Origin: UBA8516 sp035457865
GTDB taxonomy: Archaea > Thermoproteota > Nitrososphaeria > Nitrososphaerales > Nitrosopumilaceae
NCBI GenBank assembly: GCA_035457865.1
Contig: DATIAR010000053.1
Span: forward strand, 1-5,867
Length of the DNA: 5,867 nucleotides
Reading direction: 5' to 3'
This document shows, one piece after another, positions 1 to 4,675 of the stretch. Both the position numbers and the translations under genes were made by a program. How positions within the stretch are numbered: the stretch's first letter is position 1; every line of letters begins with the position of its first letter. The notes beneath the pieces were generated by a model. The model was given only the letters and a program-made list of their open reading frames with translations, was not told where the DNA came from and searched no databases.

Positions 1-423
1 GGTGGAACCGGAGCAACAGGTGGAACTGGTGGAACCGGAGCAACAGGTGGAACTGGTGGAACCGGAGCAACAGGTGGAACTGGTGGCACAGGAGCAACAG
101 GTGGAACTGGAGCAACTGGTGGAACTGGAGGTACTGGTAGCACTGGAGGAACTGGTGGAACCGGAGCAACTGGTGGAACTGGAGGTACTGGTAGCACTGG
201 AGGAACTGGTGGAACCGGAGCAACTGGTGGAACTGGAGGAACCGGAGCAACTGGTGGAACTGGAGGAACCGGAGCAACTGGTGGAACCGGAGCAACAGGT
301 GGAACTGGTGGAACCGGAGCAACAGGTGGAACTGGTGGAACCGGAGCAACAGGTGGAACTGGTGGCACAGGATCAACAGGTGGAACCGGTGGAACTGGAG
401 GAACTGGTTGTACAGGTGATACC
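1..423 (+). repeat. Nested tandem repeat (9 / 27 / 54 / 108 bp) encoding Gly-X-Thr triplets
   Basis: The basic period is 9 bp (Gly-X-Thr). A 27-bp unit encoding GGT-GAT-GGT (amino acids) recurs exactly at 1-27, 28-54 and 55-81, and again at 280-306, 307-333 and 334-360. A fourth, variant unit beginning ggtggcaca follows each set (82-108 and 361-387, two mismatches), so the 108-bp block 1-108 is repeated at 280-387. Between them, a 54-bp unit is duplicated exactly (118-171 and 172-225), followed by two identical 27-bp units (226-252 and 253-279). All period lengths are multiples of 9, so the coding frame is kept. The pattern points to slippage or unequal recombination, and repeat number probably varies between strains. 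The tract is much richer in G+C than the rest of the window. Confidence 0.93.
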
Positions 424-666
424 CCACAAGAGCTTTTGGTTTGCCTTATAGAGTTTACAGATAGTCTAGACCTTAAGACTAATTCATTGCACGAAGCTGT
501 TGATTTATTGAATGATGATAACTCGAAAAATGATAAAGCTGTTTGTGGGAAATTGACTGCTCTTAATAATTTTGTAAAGACAAGAGTCGATAAGGGAATA
601 ACGCAAGAACAGGCAGATGAGATAATAGCTCAGGCTAACAACATCAAAGAAATTATGAGTTGTTAG
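1..666 (+). CDS. Collagen-like Gly-X-Thr repeat protein with C-terminal cysteine-bearing helical domain (5' end missing)
   Basis: Frame 1 is open from the left edge to the TAG at 664-666. Bases 1-423 encode 47 consecutive Gly-X-Thr triplets without interruption. X is Gly in 30, Ala in 12, Ser in 3, Cys in 1 and Asp in 1; Thr always holds the third place and there is no proline. An 80-residue domain follows (424-663), starting PQELLVCLIE. It is predicted helical, with L-x-A-L-x-x-F and KGIT-x-x-x-A-D-x-I-x-x-A patterns, and resembles FIMAH-type domains of secreted hydrolases (recalled similarity, not tested). Cysteines lie at 409-411, 442-444, 544-546 and as the last codon, 661-663, so two disulfides are possible. 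The start codon, any signal peptide and the full repeat length lie outside the window. I infer an extracellular or surface fibrous protein: a collagen triple helix or a polyglycine-II bundle, perhaps with glycosylated threonines. The TTG at 436 is a poor start because it would split one continuous frame. Confidence 0.85.
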   Translation, partial: GGTGATGGTGGTGATGGTGGTGATGGTGGTGATGGTGATGGTGGTGSTGGTGGTGATGGTGGTGSTGGTGGTGATGGTGGTGATGGTGGTGATGGTGATGGTGGTGATGGTGGTGATGGTGGTGSTGGTGGTGGTGCTGDTPQELLVCLIEFTDSLDLKTNSLHEAVDLLNDDNSKNDKAVCGKLTALNNFVKTRVDKGITQEQADEIIAQANNIKEIMSC

Positions 667-737
667 CACTCAAAATTCTAAATCACTCTGAAATAATTCA
701 TAAAAATAAACACGGATTCATTTATTATTTTTAAAAC
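667..737. terminator. Convergent intergenic region with T-rich termination signals on both strands
   Basis: This 71-bp AT-rich spacer separates two genes that meet tail to tail. On the plus strand a T-rich stretch at 721-732 (tttattattttt) lies about 55 bases after the stop of the collagen-like gene. On the minus strand the A-rich stretch at 701-710 reads as TTTATTTTTA, about 30 bases past the stop of the metalloprotease gene. Archaeal termination commonly uses such U-rich tracts without a hairpin. The assignment is from position and composition only. Confidence 0.5.
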
Positions 738-2147
738 TTAGACTCGAAGTATCCGATGTTCTAGAAGATACTTTAGTCCCATCATAAAATCATCATCTGA
801 TATTTGACCATCAGACCACCACTTGGCAATATGCTTTATCCAATCAGGAACTTTGGTTTGTGCAGAATCTGATCCCTGTTGTGGGAGATTTGGAATCTTC
901 ATTATTCCTTGTGTGATCAAGTATTCAATACCATTTGCAAAATCAGTGTCTTGTATTGTACCCTCTGCGTATCTTCTTGCATTATTTTTTATCCAGTCAG
1001 GAATCTTGGCGGATTCTTTGGCAGTTGGAGAAGGTTCAAGAATTTTTTCTGTCAGTCTTCCTTTGTCAGCTACTTCAAAGAACACATCCATGAGCCTGTC
1101 GTGTTTTTCCAAGTAGTATGCCTCCACATAATAAGTGCCTCTTTGGGAATTGTGATCTAACAACAGCGGTGTTTGAAAATAACCATCTCCGGTAGGAGGG
1201 ATTTTGAGTACAAAGGTGCTTAAATCAGGGTTGCTTACTACCAGATAAACCGGGATTCCTCTAAGAAACACTTCACTTGAGATATTGCCCGCTATGGTGA
1301 TGGCTTGTTGTTTGTGTTCTTCTACCTCTACAGTATTGGGACTTAGCACTACGGAATCGAATGGCAAGATTATAACGGGTGGTTTTGATGTTGGGGGTGA
1401 TTGAAGTTCTGGGATGGGCAGCGATGAATATGCATAAAAACCAGATATTCCATAAATCGAGCGCACTTTTTCTACATCCACATCTTTAATTTCTTGTAAG
1501 CTTGGGTTGCGATGAAGAGATGCGAACATTATGGAGGGGGAAGGATCTGTAGTATACCACTTTTTGTTTACTACATTATCATCAGAAACATAATGACCCA
1601 AGCCAAGAGAATGGCCGATTTCATGCAAAAGAATGTTGAAAATAAGCTCGTCGGACCTGAATGTCTTGTTGTCATGACATAGAACCGTGTTCCCATCGTC
1701 TGTAGCACACCGAACCGTTTGCAGATAGAATATATCGATTGAATTGTCAGCATAGTTGAACTGTCCTAATCTTCCAAATTGATGTTTGGCTTCCGAGGAG
1801 TATGGTTTGAAGGATATGACAGTGTCACAGCTTGAAGATGAATTTTTATCATCTGAAGATATTTGTGTGTAGTTCATTTCCCAAACAACTTTGTTAGTAT
1901 CTTCAGCAGATTGGAGTTTGTCGCGCCACTCTACAACTGCGTCCCCTGCCAAGTGTAGCCAACGCTCAATTTGATAATCTGATGCAATTGAATCATCTGT
2001 ACCAATGCCGCAATATCTTGGAGGTCTGTCTACTCTAGTGGTATCGCTTGGAAAAGAAATTTCAAGTGAGTACACATTTGGCAGATTTGACAAACCGTAA
2101 ATAAAAATTGTAAAAATGGCTAGGGCAACAAATATCTTTACACTCAT
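738..2147 (-). CDS. Secreted metzincin (matrixin-like) zinc metalloprotease with Ig-like domain and two C-terminal DWIK repeats
   Basis: A 469-residue protein. Residues 1-28 form a signal peptide: MSVK, a hydrophobic core, then VYS before LEI. The zinc motif HEIGHSLGLGH at residues 175-185 fits HExxHxxGxxH, with His175, His179 and His185 as zinc ligands and Glu176 as the general base. SIMF with Met207 is a good Met-turn. Four cysteines in the catalytic part (46, 107, 147, 157) may form two disulfides. A beta-sandwich Ig-like domain (about 265-360) ends in G-Y-F and G-T-Y-Y-V-E-A-Y motifs common in archaeal secreted proteins. Two related segments of about 38 residues, beginning KIPDWIK (381) and KVPDWIK (432), close the protein; this repeat is frequent in Nitrososphaerota exoproteins and its role is unknown. 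The ATG at 2147 is chosen because it opens the signal peptide and has TTTATTT at -32 to -26. The frame is also open to an ATG at 2306, but the extra 53 residues look non-coding. Peptidase activity outside the cell is well supported; the substrate is unknown. Confidence 0.9.
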   Translation of the reverse strand: MSVKIFVALAIFTIFIYGLSNLPNVYSLEISFPSDTTRVDRPPRYCGIGTDDSIASDYQIERWLHLAGDAVVEWRDKLQSAEDTNKVVWEMNYTQISSDDKNSSSSCDTVISFKPYSSEAKHQFGRLGQFNYADNSIDIFYLQTVRCATDDGNTVLCHDNKTFRSDELIFNILLHEIGHSLGLGHYVSDDNVVNKKWYTTDPSPSIMFASLHRNPSLQEIKDVDVEKVRSIYGISGFYAYSSLPIPELQSPPTSKPPVIILPFDSVVLSPNTVEVEEHKQQAITIAGNISSEVFLRGIPVYLVVSNPDLSTFVLKIPPTGDGYFQTPLLLDHNSQRGTYYVEAYYLEKHDRLMDVFFEVADKGRLTEKILEPSPTAKESAKIPDWIKNNARRYAEGTIQDTDFANGIEYLITQGIMKIPNLPQQGSDSAQTKVPDWIKHIAKWWSDGQISDDDFMMGLKYLLEHRILRV

Positions 2148-2172
2148 CCTATGATATAATTCGCGACGATTG

Positions 2173-2179
2173 AAATAAA
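2173..2179 (-). promoter_or_regulatory. TATA-like box for the metalloprotease gene
   Basis: On the minus strand TTTATTT lies at -32 to -26 from the ATG at 2147. That is where an archaeal TATA box would sit if transcription starts at or next to the start codon. Its spacing matches the boxes of two other genes in this window. It also supports the downstream start over the ATG at 2306. Confidence 0.5.
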
Positions 2180-2315
2180 CGCTCTCTGACAATTTGCCAC
2201 ACATCATGACAAGAGTTATGCCTGTACAGAAAACAGAATTTTTGCAACTCAAATATGTAATAATGCTCAAGATTTGGTTCCATTTAGCATTCATTTTTGT
2301 TAACATCTAGTCAGA

Positions 2316-2330
2316 GTTTAATAAAAAAAG
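2316..2330 (-). terminator. Oligo-T terminator after the membrane-anchored unknown gene
   Basis: A run of seven T on the minus strand (plus-strand A at 2323-2329), continuing as ATTAAA, starts about 15 bases after the TAG at 2345-2347. It fits archaeal U-tract termination. The rest of the spacer 2148-2344 holds the metalloprotease promoter and no other gene I can support. The TTTATTAA part could also serve as a TATA box for a longer metalloprotease transcript. Confidence 0.5.
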
Positions 2331-2344
2331 GTAGGATTCAGAAT

Positions 2345-3190
2345 CTAAAATCCTGCAAACTGAGGACCAAGTAGATCTTCAAGCAGACTAGTGATTTCTG
2401 AATTTTCTCCTACATATAGGACGATTAACTTGCCTTGTGTGTAAAAGTGCGGTGGACCAATCCAATGTATTATGCTTGTTCCAATCTCTGTTCCATCATC
2501 TGAAACTGTAAGACTGGCTGCATTTGCATCAGACTCGCTCTGAAATTCAAAGACTTGGACGTCTGCACCGCCAACAGAGATAACCTTTGTCGGTACAGAA
2601 AATGATGAGGTTTCAGCAGCAAGTTCATCAACATACTCTACCAATATGCCGCGTGATTTTATGGCTGCAACAAGCGATGAATAGTCAGTTACTGTTCCTT
2701 CAAAAGGAACTACTGGTTCGTCATCGGACTGAAGTTTTGGTTGTGGTTTTTTTAGCACATATTGATTGTTCAACTCGTCCCAGACTTCATCGGTCACTGC
2801 AGAGATTACTGTTCCCTCAGATACTGTAATGTCCATCTTGTGTGGAGTTATGACCTGAGTTAGGATCTGTCCTTCTCTGTTTCCAAATCCACCATGTGCC
2901 GAGTCAAAGGCTATTCTGATCATGTACTGTGGCGGAAGTGATTTTGTCGCACCGACGTACTCAGTATCTAGTGTGTTGATGTCTCCATCAAATGCAAAAG
3001 TTGGACTAGTTACAATGAATCTTTGTGCCACACCTAACGCGTCGTTTCTTTCTTTCTCTTCTTGTGTTGGCGGTATTGTTGTTAGCTCTGTTTGTAGCGG
3101 TGCAAAATACAATGCTACTAGAGTTGCTGCAACAGCACCTATTATTGCCGCACTTATGGCAAATTTTTTGTGTTTTTGACTTTGTGACAT
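2345..3190 (-). CDS. Membrane-anchored two-domain protein of unknown function
   Basis: A 281-residue protein. A basic N-terminus (QKHKKF) and one hydrophobic helix (about residues 9-30) act as anchor or uncleaved signal, so the body should face outward. Residues 46-147 form one domain with the motif RFIVTSPTFAFDG, seen in other proteins of this phylum as far as I recall. After a Pro/charged linker (148-167), residues 169-281 form a second domain with SFSVP, VQVFEF, PPHFY, GKLIVLYVG and LLGPQFAG. This pattern recalls stand-alone bacterial lipoproteins of unknown function. Here a transmembrane anchor replaces the lipobox cysteine. The ATG at 3190 is preferred over an in-frame TTG three codons upstream (3199), because it has TTATAAT at -35 to -29. 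No catalytic motif is visible. The gene lies upstream of the metalloprotease on the same strand, but an oligo-T tract and a 197-bp gap suggest separate transcripts. Confidence 0.85.
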   Translation of the reverse strand: MSQSQKHKKFAISAAIIGAVAATLVALYFAPLQTELTTIPPTQEEKERNDALGVAQRFIVTSPTFAFDGDINTLDTEYVGATKSLPPQYMIRIAFDSAHGGFGNREGQILTQVITPHKMDITVSEGTVISAVTDEVWDELNNQYVLKKPQPKLQSDDEPVVPFEGTVTDYSSLVAAIKSRGILVEYVDELAAETSSFSVPTKVISVGGADVQVFEFQSESDANAASLTVSDDGTEIGTSIIHWIGPPHFYTQGKLIVLYVGENSEITSLLEDLLGPQFAGF

Positions 3191-3218
3191 TTCTATCAAT
3201 ATGGTATAGTTTGCTGTG

Positions 3219-3225
3219 ATTATAA
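3219..3225 (-). promoter_or_regulatory. TATA box for the membrane-anchored unknown gene
   Basis: TTATAAT on the minus strand lies at -35 to -29 from the ATG at 3190. It is the best match to an archaeal TATA box in the spacer and implies a leader of only a few bases or none. Confidence 0.55.
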
Positions 3226-3232
3226 CCTTTGA

Positions 3233-3248
3233 TTAAATTTCAATTTAA
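3233..3248. promoter_or_regulatory. Perfect 7-bp inverted repeat, possible operator upstream of the TATA box
   Basis: TTAAATT, two spacer bases, then AATTTAA form a perfect dyad at about -43 to -58 from the ATG at 3190, just upstream of the TATA box. A dimeric helix-turn-helix regulator could bind such a site, and activators in archaea often bind just upstream of the TATA/BRE. The region is very AT-rich, so chance is a serious alternative. Confidence 0.3.
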
Positions 3249-3308
3249 CATAAATTATTGATAAAAAATTATGTTTTTAAAATGTGTTTTACATATTTTT
3301 TACAATCT
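3249..3308. other. AT-rich intergenic stretch with no gene seen
   Basis: This part of the 3191-3504 spacer is A/T-rich, with tracts on both strands: A6 at 3263-3268, and T-rich stretches near 3273-3278 and 3295-3301. No open frame of useful length and no RNA gene were recognised. The A6 tract reads as T6 on the minus strand and could end a long Lrp-gene transcript. Confidence 0.5.
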
Positions 3309-3373
3309 GCTAGTTTTGATGAAATTTTTGTTTTTCTGTATCAACAAAGATTCTTGTTTCATTTGTAACTAGC
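3309..3373. repeat. Long imperfect inverted repeat in the intergenic region
   Basis: GCTAGTT at 3309-3315 pairs with AACTAGC at 3367-3373. After a small internal loop (3 against 4 bases), ATGAAA at 3319-3324 pairs with TTTCAT at 3357-3362. Further in, TTTGTT at 3327-3332 pairs with AACAAA at 3343-3348 around a 10-base loop. This gives about 19 base pairs over 65 nt. It could be an RNA hairpin in the 3' region of the Lrp-like transcript, a terminator, or a decayed small mobile element. No target-site duplication is visible at its ends. Confidence 0.45.
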
Positions 3374-3391
3374 AATAATCAGAATGTTATT

Positions 3392-3470
3392 AGTGGTTAC
3401 ATTTCCACTTGCGTGATGCCTAAAGCGTGAAACACGTCAAGAAACAGAGGTCATACTGACCAAATTTGGC
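3392..3470. ncRNA. Candidate structured RNA: cluster of three hairpins in a GC-richer island
   Basis: Three stems follow each other: AGTGG (3392-3396) with CCACT (3405-3409); CTTGCGTG (3408-3415) with CACGTCAAG (3433-3441, one bulged T); and GGTCA (3449-3453) with TGACC (3457-3461). The first two share two bases, so they may alternate, and CGTGAAACACG at 3426-3436 offers another competing hairpin. The palindrome CCAAATTTGG at 3460-3469 closes the block. The block is clearly less AT-rich than the 200 bases to its left, as often seen for structured RNAs in AT-rich archaea. The strand is undecided and no known RNA family was recognised. Confidence 0.25.
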
Positions 3471-3504
3471 AACTTTACATTCCAACAAGTTTTGCGTACT
3501 AGAT

Positions 3505-3738
3505 TTAGAGAGTCAACAAGGTCAACGTAGAACGAATGTTGGTGATGTTTTGTATCTTGGAATTAATGGTTTCCTTTATTTTTGACTCTGAGTTTGACTC
3601 CATTTTTACCACAATATCATAAGATCCTATTGTCTCTCTGACTTCTTTTACTGTAACCAAGGATTTTAATTCATCTACAATTCTTTTTTCTTGACCCAAT
3701 TCACAACTGATCATTACAAATGCAGTGATCACAATCAT
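3505..3738 (-). CDS. Stand-alone Lrp/AsnC ligand-binding (RAM) domain protein
   Basis: A 77-residue protein matching the C-terminal effector domain of Lrp/AsnC regulators from end to end. It has AFVMISCELGQE (strand and turn), an RIVDELKSL helix, VKEVRETIGSYDIVVKME (the two central strands with the typical G-x-Y-D), a second helix, and the closing IRSTLTLLTL strand. There is no helix-turn-helix, so it cannot bind DNA alone. Such small proteins form beta-alpha-beta dimers and higher rings and may bind amino acids or modulate full-length Lrp proteins; the ligand is not readable. Two starts are possible. The ATG at 3738 gives MIVITAFV, but the GTG at 3732 gives MITAFV, closer to the usual family start, and puts TTTTAAATA at -30 to -22, the right place for a leaderless transcript. 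No regulated target is evident, though glnA lies about 1.8 kb away. Confidence 0.88.
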   Translation of the reverse strand: MIVITAFVMISCELGQEKRIVDELKSLVTVKEVRETIGSYDIVVKMESNSESKIKETINSKIQNITNIRSTLTLLTL

Positions 3739-3753
3739 GTTATGTCTTCATCA

Positions 3754-3762
3754 TATTTAAAA
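3754..3762 (-). promoter_or_regulatory. TATA box for the Lrp-like gene
   Basis: TTTTAAATA on the minus strand lies at -24 to -16 from the ATG at 3738, too close for a leaderless transcript, but at -30 to -22 from the in-frame GTG at 3732. It is therefore evidence for the shorter protein. It sits in the 145-bp divergent promoter region shared with the plus-strand DUF432 gene. Confidence 0.45.
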
Positions 3763-3850
3763 CCACGTACATTTTTTTATTTTTTTAAATGCATACAAAA
3801 AATATTTTATCATCAAGCACTTCCTAAGAGATTGAAAAAATCCATAGAAC

Positions 3851-3861
3851 TAAATAAATAA
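3851..3861 (+). promoter_or_regulatory. TATA-like box for the DUF432-MscS operon
   Basis: TAAATAAATAA lies at -33 to -23 from the ATG at 3884, as expected for a leaderless archaeal transcript. No Shine-Dalgarno sequence precedes that ATG. The rest of the divergent region (3763-3850) is AT-rich, with a T7-A-T7 tract near 3773-3787, and shows no gene. Confidence 0.5.
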
Positions 3862-3883
3862 GATGAAGATTGAAAAATAGTAA

Positions 3884-4675
3884 ATGGATTCGACAAAAAA
3901 TTTTTCCATAGAAGATACTTCAGATTCGAATCTTGCCAATAATTTTTCAAAATATGGGAGATATACAGTAAAAAACGATCTTGAACTTTCTCTTCCAGAC
4001 ACCAAAATTAAAATCACAAAGGTGGGAGAGGGAAAATTTTCTTACCAGCGGAAAAATTCAACAAATGATGTTGTGGAAAAGGTATTGGTCTTCAAAACAA
4101 AGGATTTACTAGTTGAGATTGCGCCTTCAATACCCATACACCTTCCATCATACAAGACAGATTTTATGTTTTTGAGATTGCTAACTACACTTCATCTTGG
4201 AAAAAAAGCATCAACCGAACTAGACATTTCTGTACCAATTGAGGTTGGACTCTACGGCATACAACACGATTCTGTTAATTTTTTTGATTGTTTTATGTGT
4301 CATCCTTCATATTCAAAATATGGATTATATGGAAACCCAGAGGAAGGTAAACTTTGCAAATATGCTCAAATTGCACTTTCTACAAAAGAAAGACCGTCAC
4401 CTTTTGCTTTTGCCAAAATGAATCTGAAGATTACCAATGAACTGGAAAAGGGAATAGACATCAACCGAATAGTTTTCCCAATAACTGATCACGACATCTA
4501 TTATTCCAAAGATCAGGCGTTACTTGATCCCTTGCATGTATTCATAAAAGACAGAGTAGGTCTTGAGATTGCAGAGGTAAAAAATCTGGTAACATATGCA
4601 TCAGAATGGACTAAATCTCCGCGTGAAACCCCAAAGACTGACTACAAATATTCTATGGAGGTTGGTTTTGACTAG
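3884..4675 (+). CDS. DUF432 family protein
   Basis: A 263-residue soluble protein without signal peptide or membrane helix. It fits the archaeal DUF432 family as I recall it: KYGRYTVKNDLELSL near the start, GKFSYQR (50-56), VEKVLVF (64-70), a segment with PSIPIHLP (81-88), SVPIEVGLYG (116-125), KYGLYGNPEEGKLCKY (145-160) and, late, RIVFPITDHDIYYSKD (195-210). The function of the family is unknown. The predicted fold is largely beta. The first 20 residues are polar and look like an added disordered tail. C136-F-M-C139-H140 plus C158 could bind a metal or form a disulfide, but I do not know these to be family-conserved. The gene overlaps the MscS channel gene by one base, so both proteins are probably made together. 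That suggests a cytoplasmic partner or modulator of the channel, which is inference from gene order. Confidence 0.83.
   Translation: MDSTKNFSIEDTSDSNLANNFSKYGRYTVKNDLELSLPDTKIKITKVGEGKFSYQRKNSTNDVVEKVLVFKTKDLLVEIAPSIPIHLPSYKTDFMFLRLLTTLHLGKKASTELDISVPIEVGLYGIQHDSVNFFDCFMCHPSYSKYGLYGNPEEGKLCKYAQIALSTKERPSPFAFAKMNLKITNELEKGIDINRIVFPITDHDIYYSKDQALLDPLHVFIKDRVGLEIAEVKNLVTYASEWTKSPRETPKTDYKYSMEVGFD
4657..4662 (+). promoter_or_regulatory. Shine-Dalgarno site for the MscS gene inside the DUF432 gene
   Basis: GGAGGT lies 12 bases before the GTG at 4675, within the last codons of the DUF432 gene. With the overlapping TAGTG stop-start it supports the GTG start and translational coupling. The spacing is slightly long. 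No such site precedes the apparently leaderless genes of this window. Confidence 0.6.

Noticed and set aside
2..451. Open frame 2 through the repeat, giving an acidic VEPEQQVELV-like repeat protein
   Set aside because: It is a shadow of the Gly-X-Thr repeat: any 9-bp repeat without a stop stays open in that frame. Frame 1 gives perfect Gly periodicity and continues into a sensible non-repeat domain that ends at 666, while frame 2 ends soon after the repeat.
436..666. Separate 76-residue gene starting with TTG at 436
   Set aside because: The same frame is open through the whole repeat, so this is the C-terminal part of the collagen-like protein.
1998..2024. PPRYCG near residue 46 of the metalloprotease as an MMP-type cysteine switch (PRCGxP)
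   Set aside because: There is an extra Tyr and no Pro-Asp after it, and only about 14 residues separate it from the signal cleavage site. The Cys more likely pairs with Cys107 in a disulfide.
2148..2306. N-terminal extension of the metalloprotease by 53 residues
   Set aside because: The signal peptide starts at the ATG at 2147 and has a properly placed TATA-like box; the extension would bury the signal sequence and has an unremarkable, Cys-rich composition.
2587..3219. Plus-strand open frames opposite the membrane-anchored unknown gene
   Set aside because: They lie antisense to a well-supported gene, are low-complexity and have no recognisable domain.
3413..3459. C/D box small RNA on the plus strand (GTGATGC as box C, CTGA as box D)
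   Set aside because: Box C deviates, no credible C' and D' boxes lie between, and there is no closing terminal stem.
3773..3787. T7-A-T7 tract as a plus-strand terminator
   Set aside because: No plus-strand gene lies upstream within reach; it is better seen as AT-rich promoter DNA between divergent genes.
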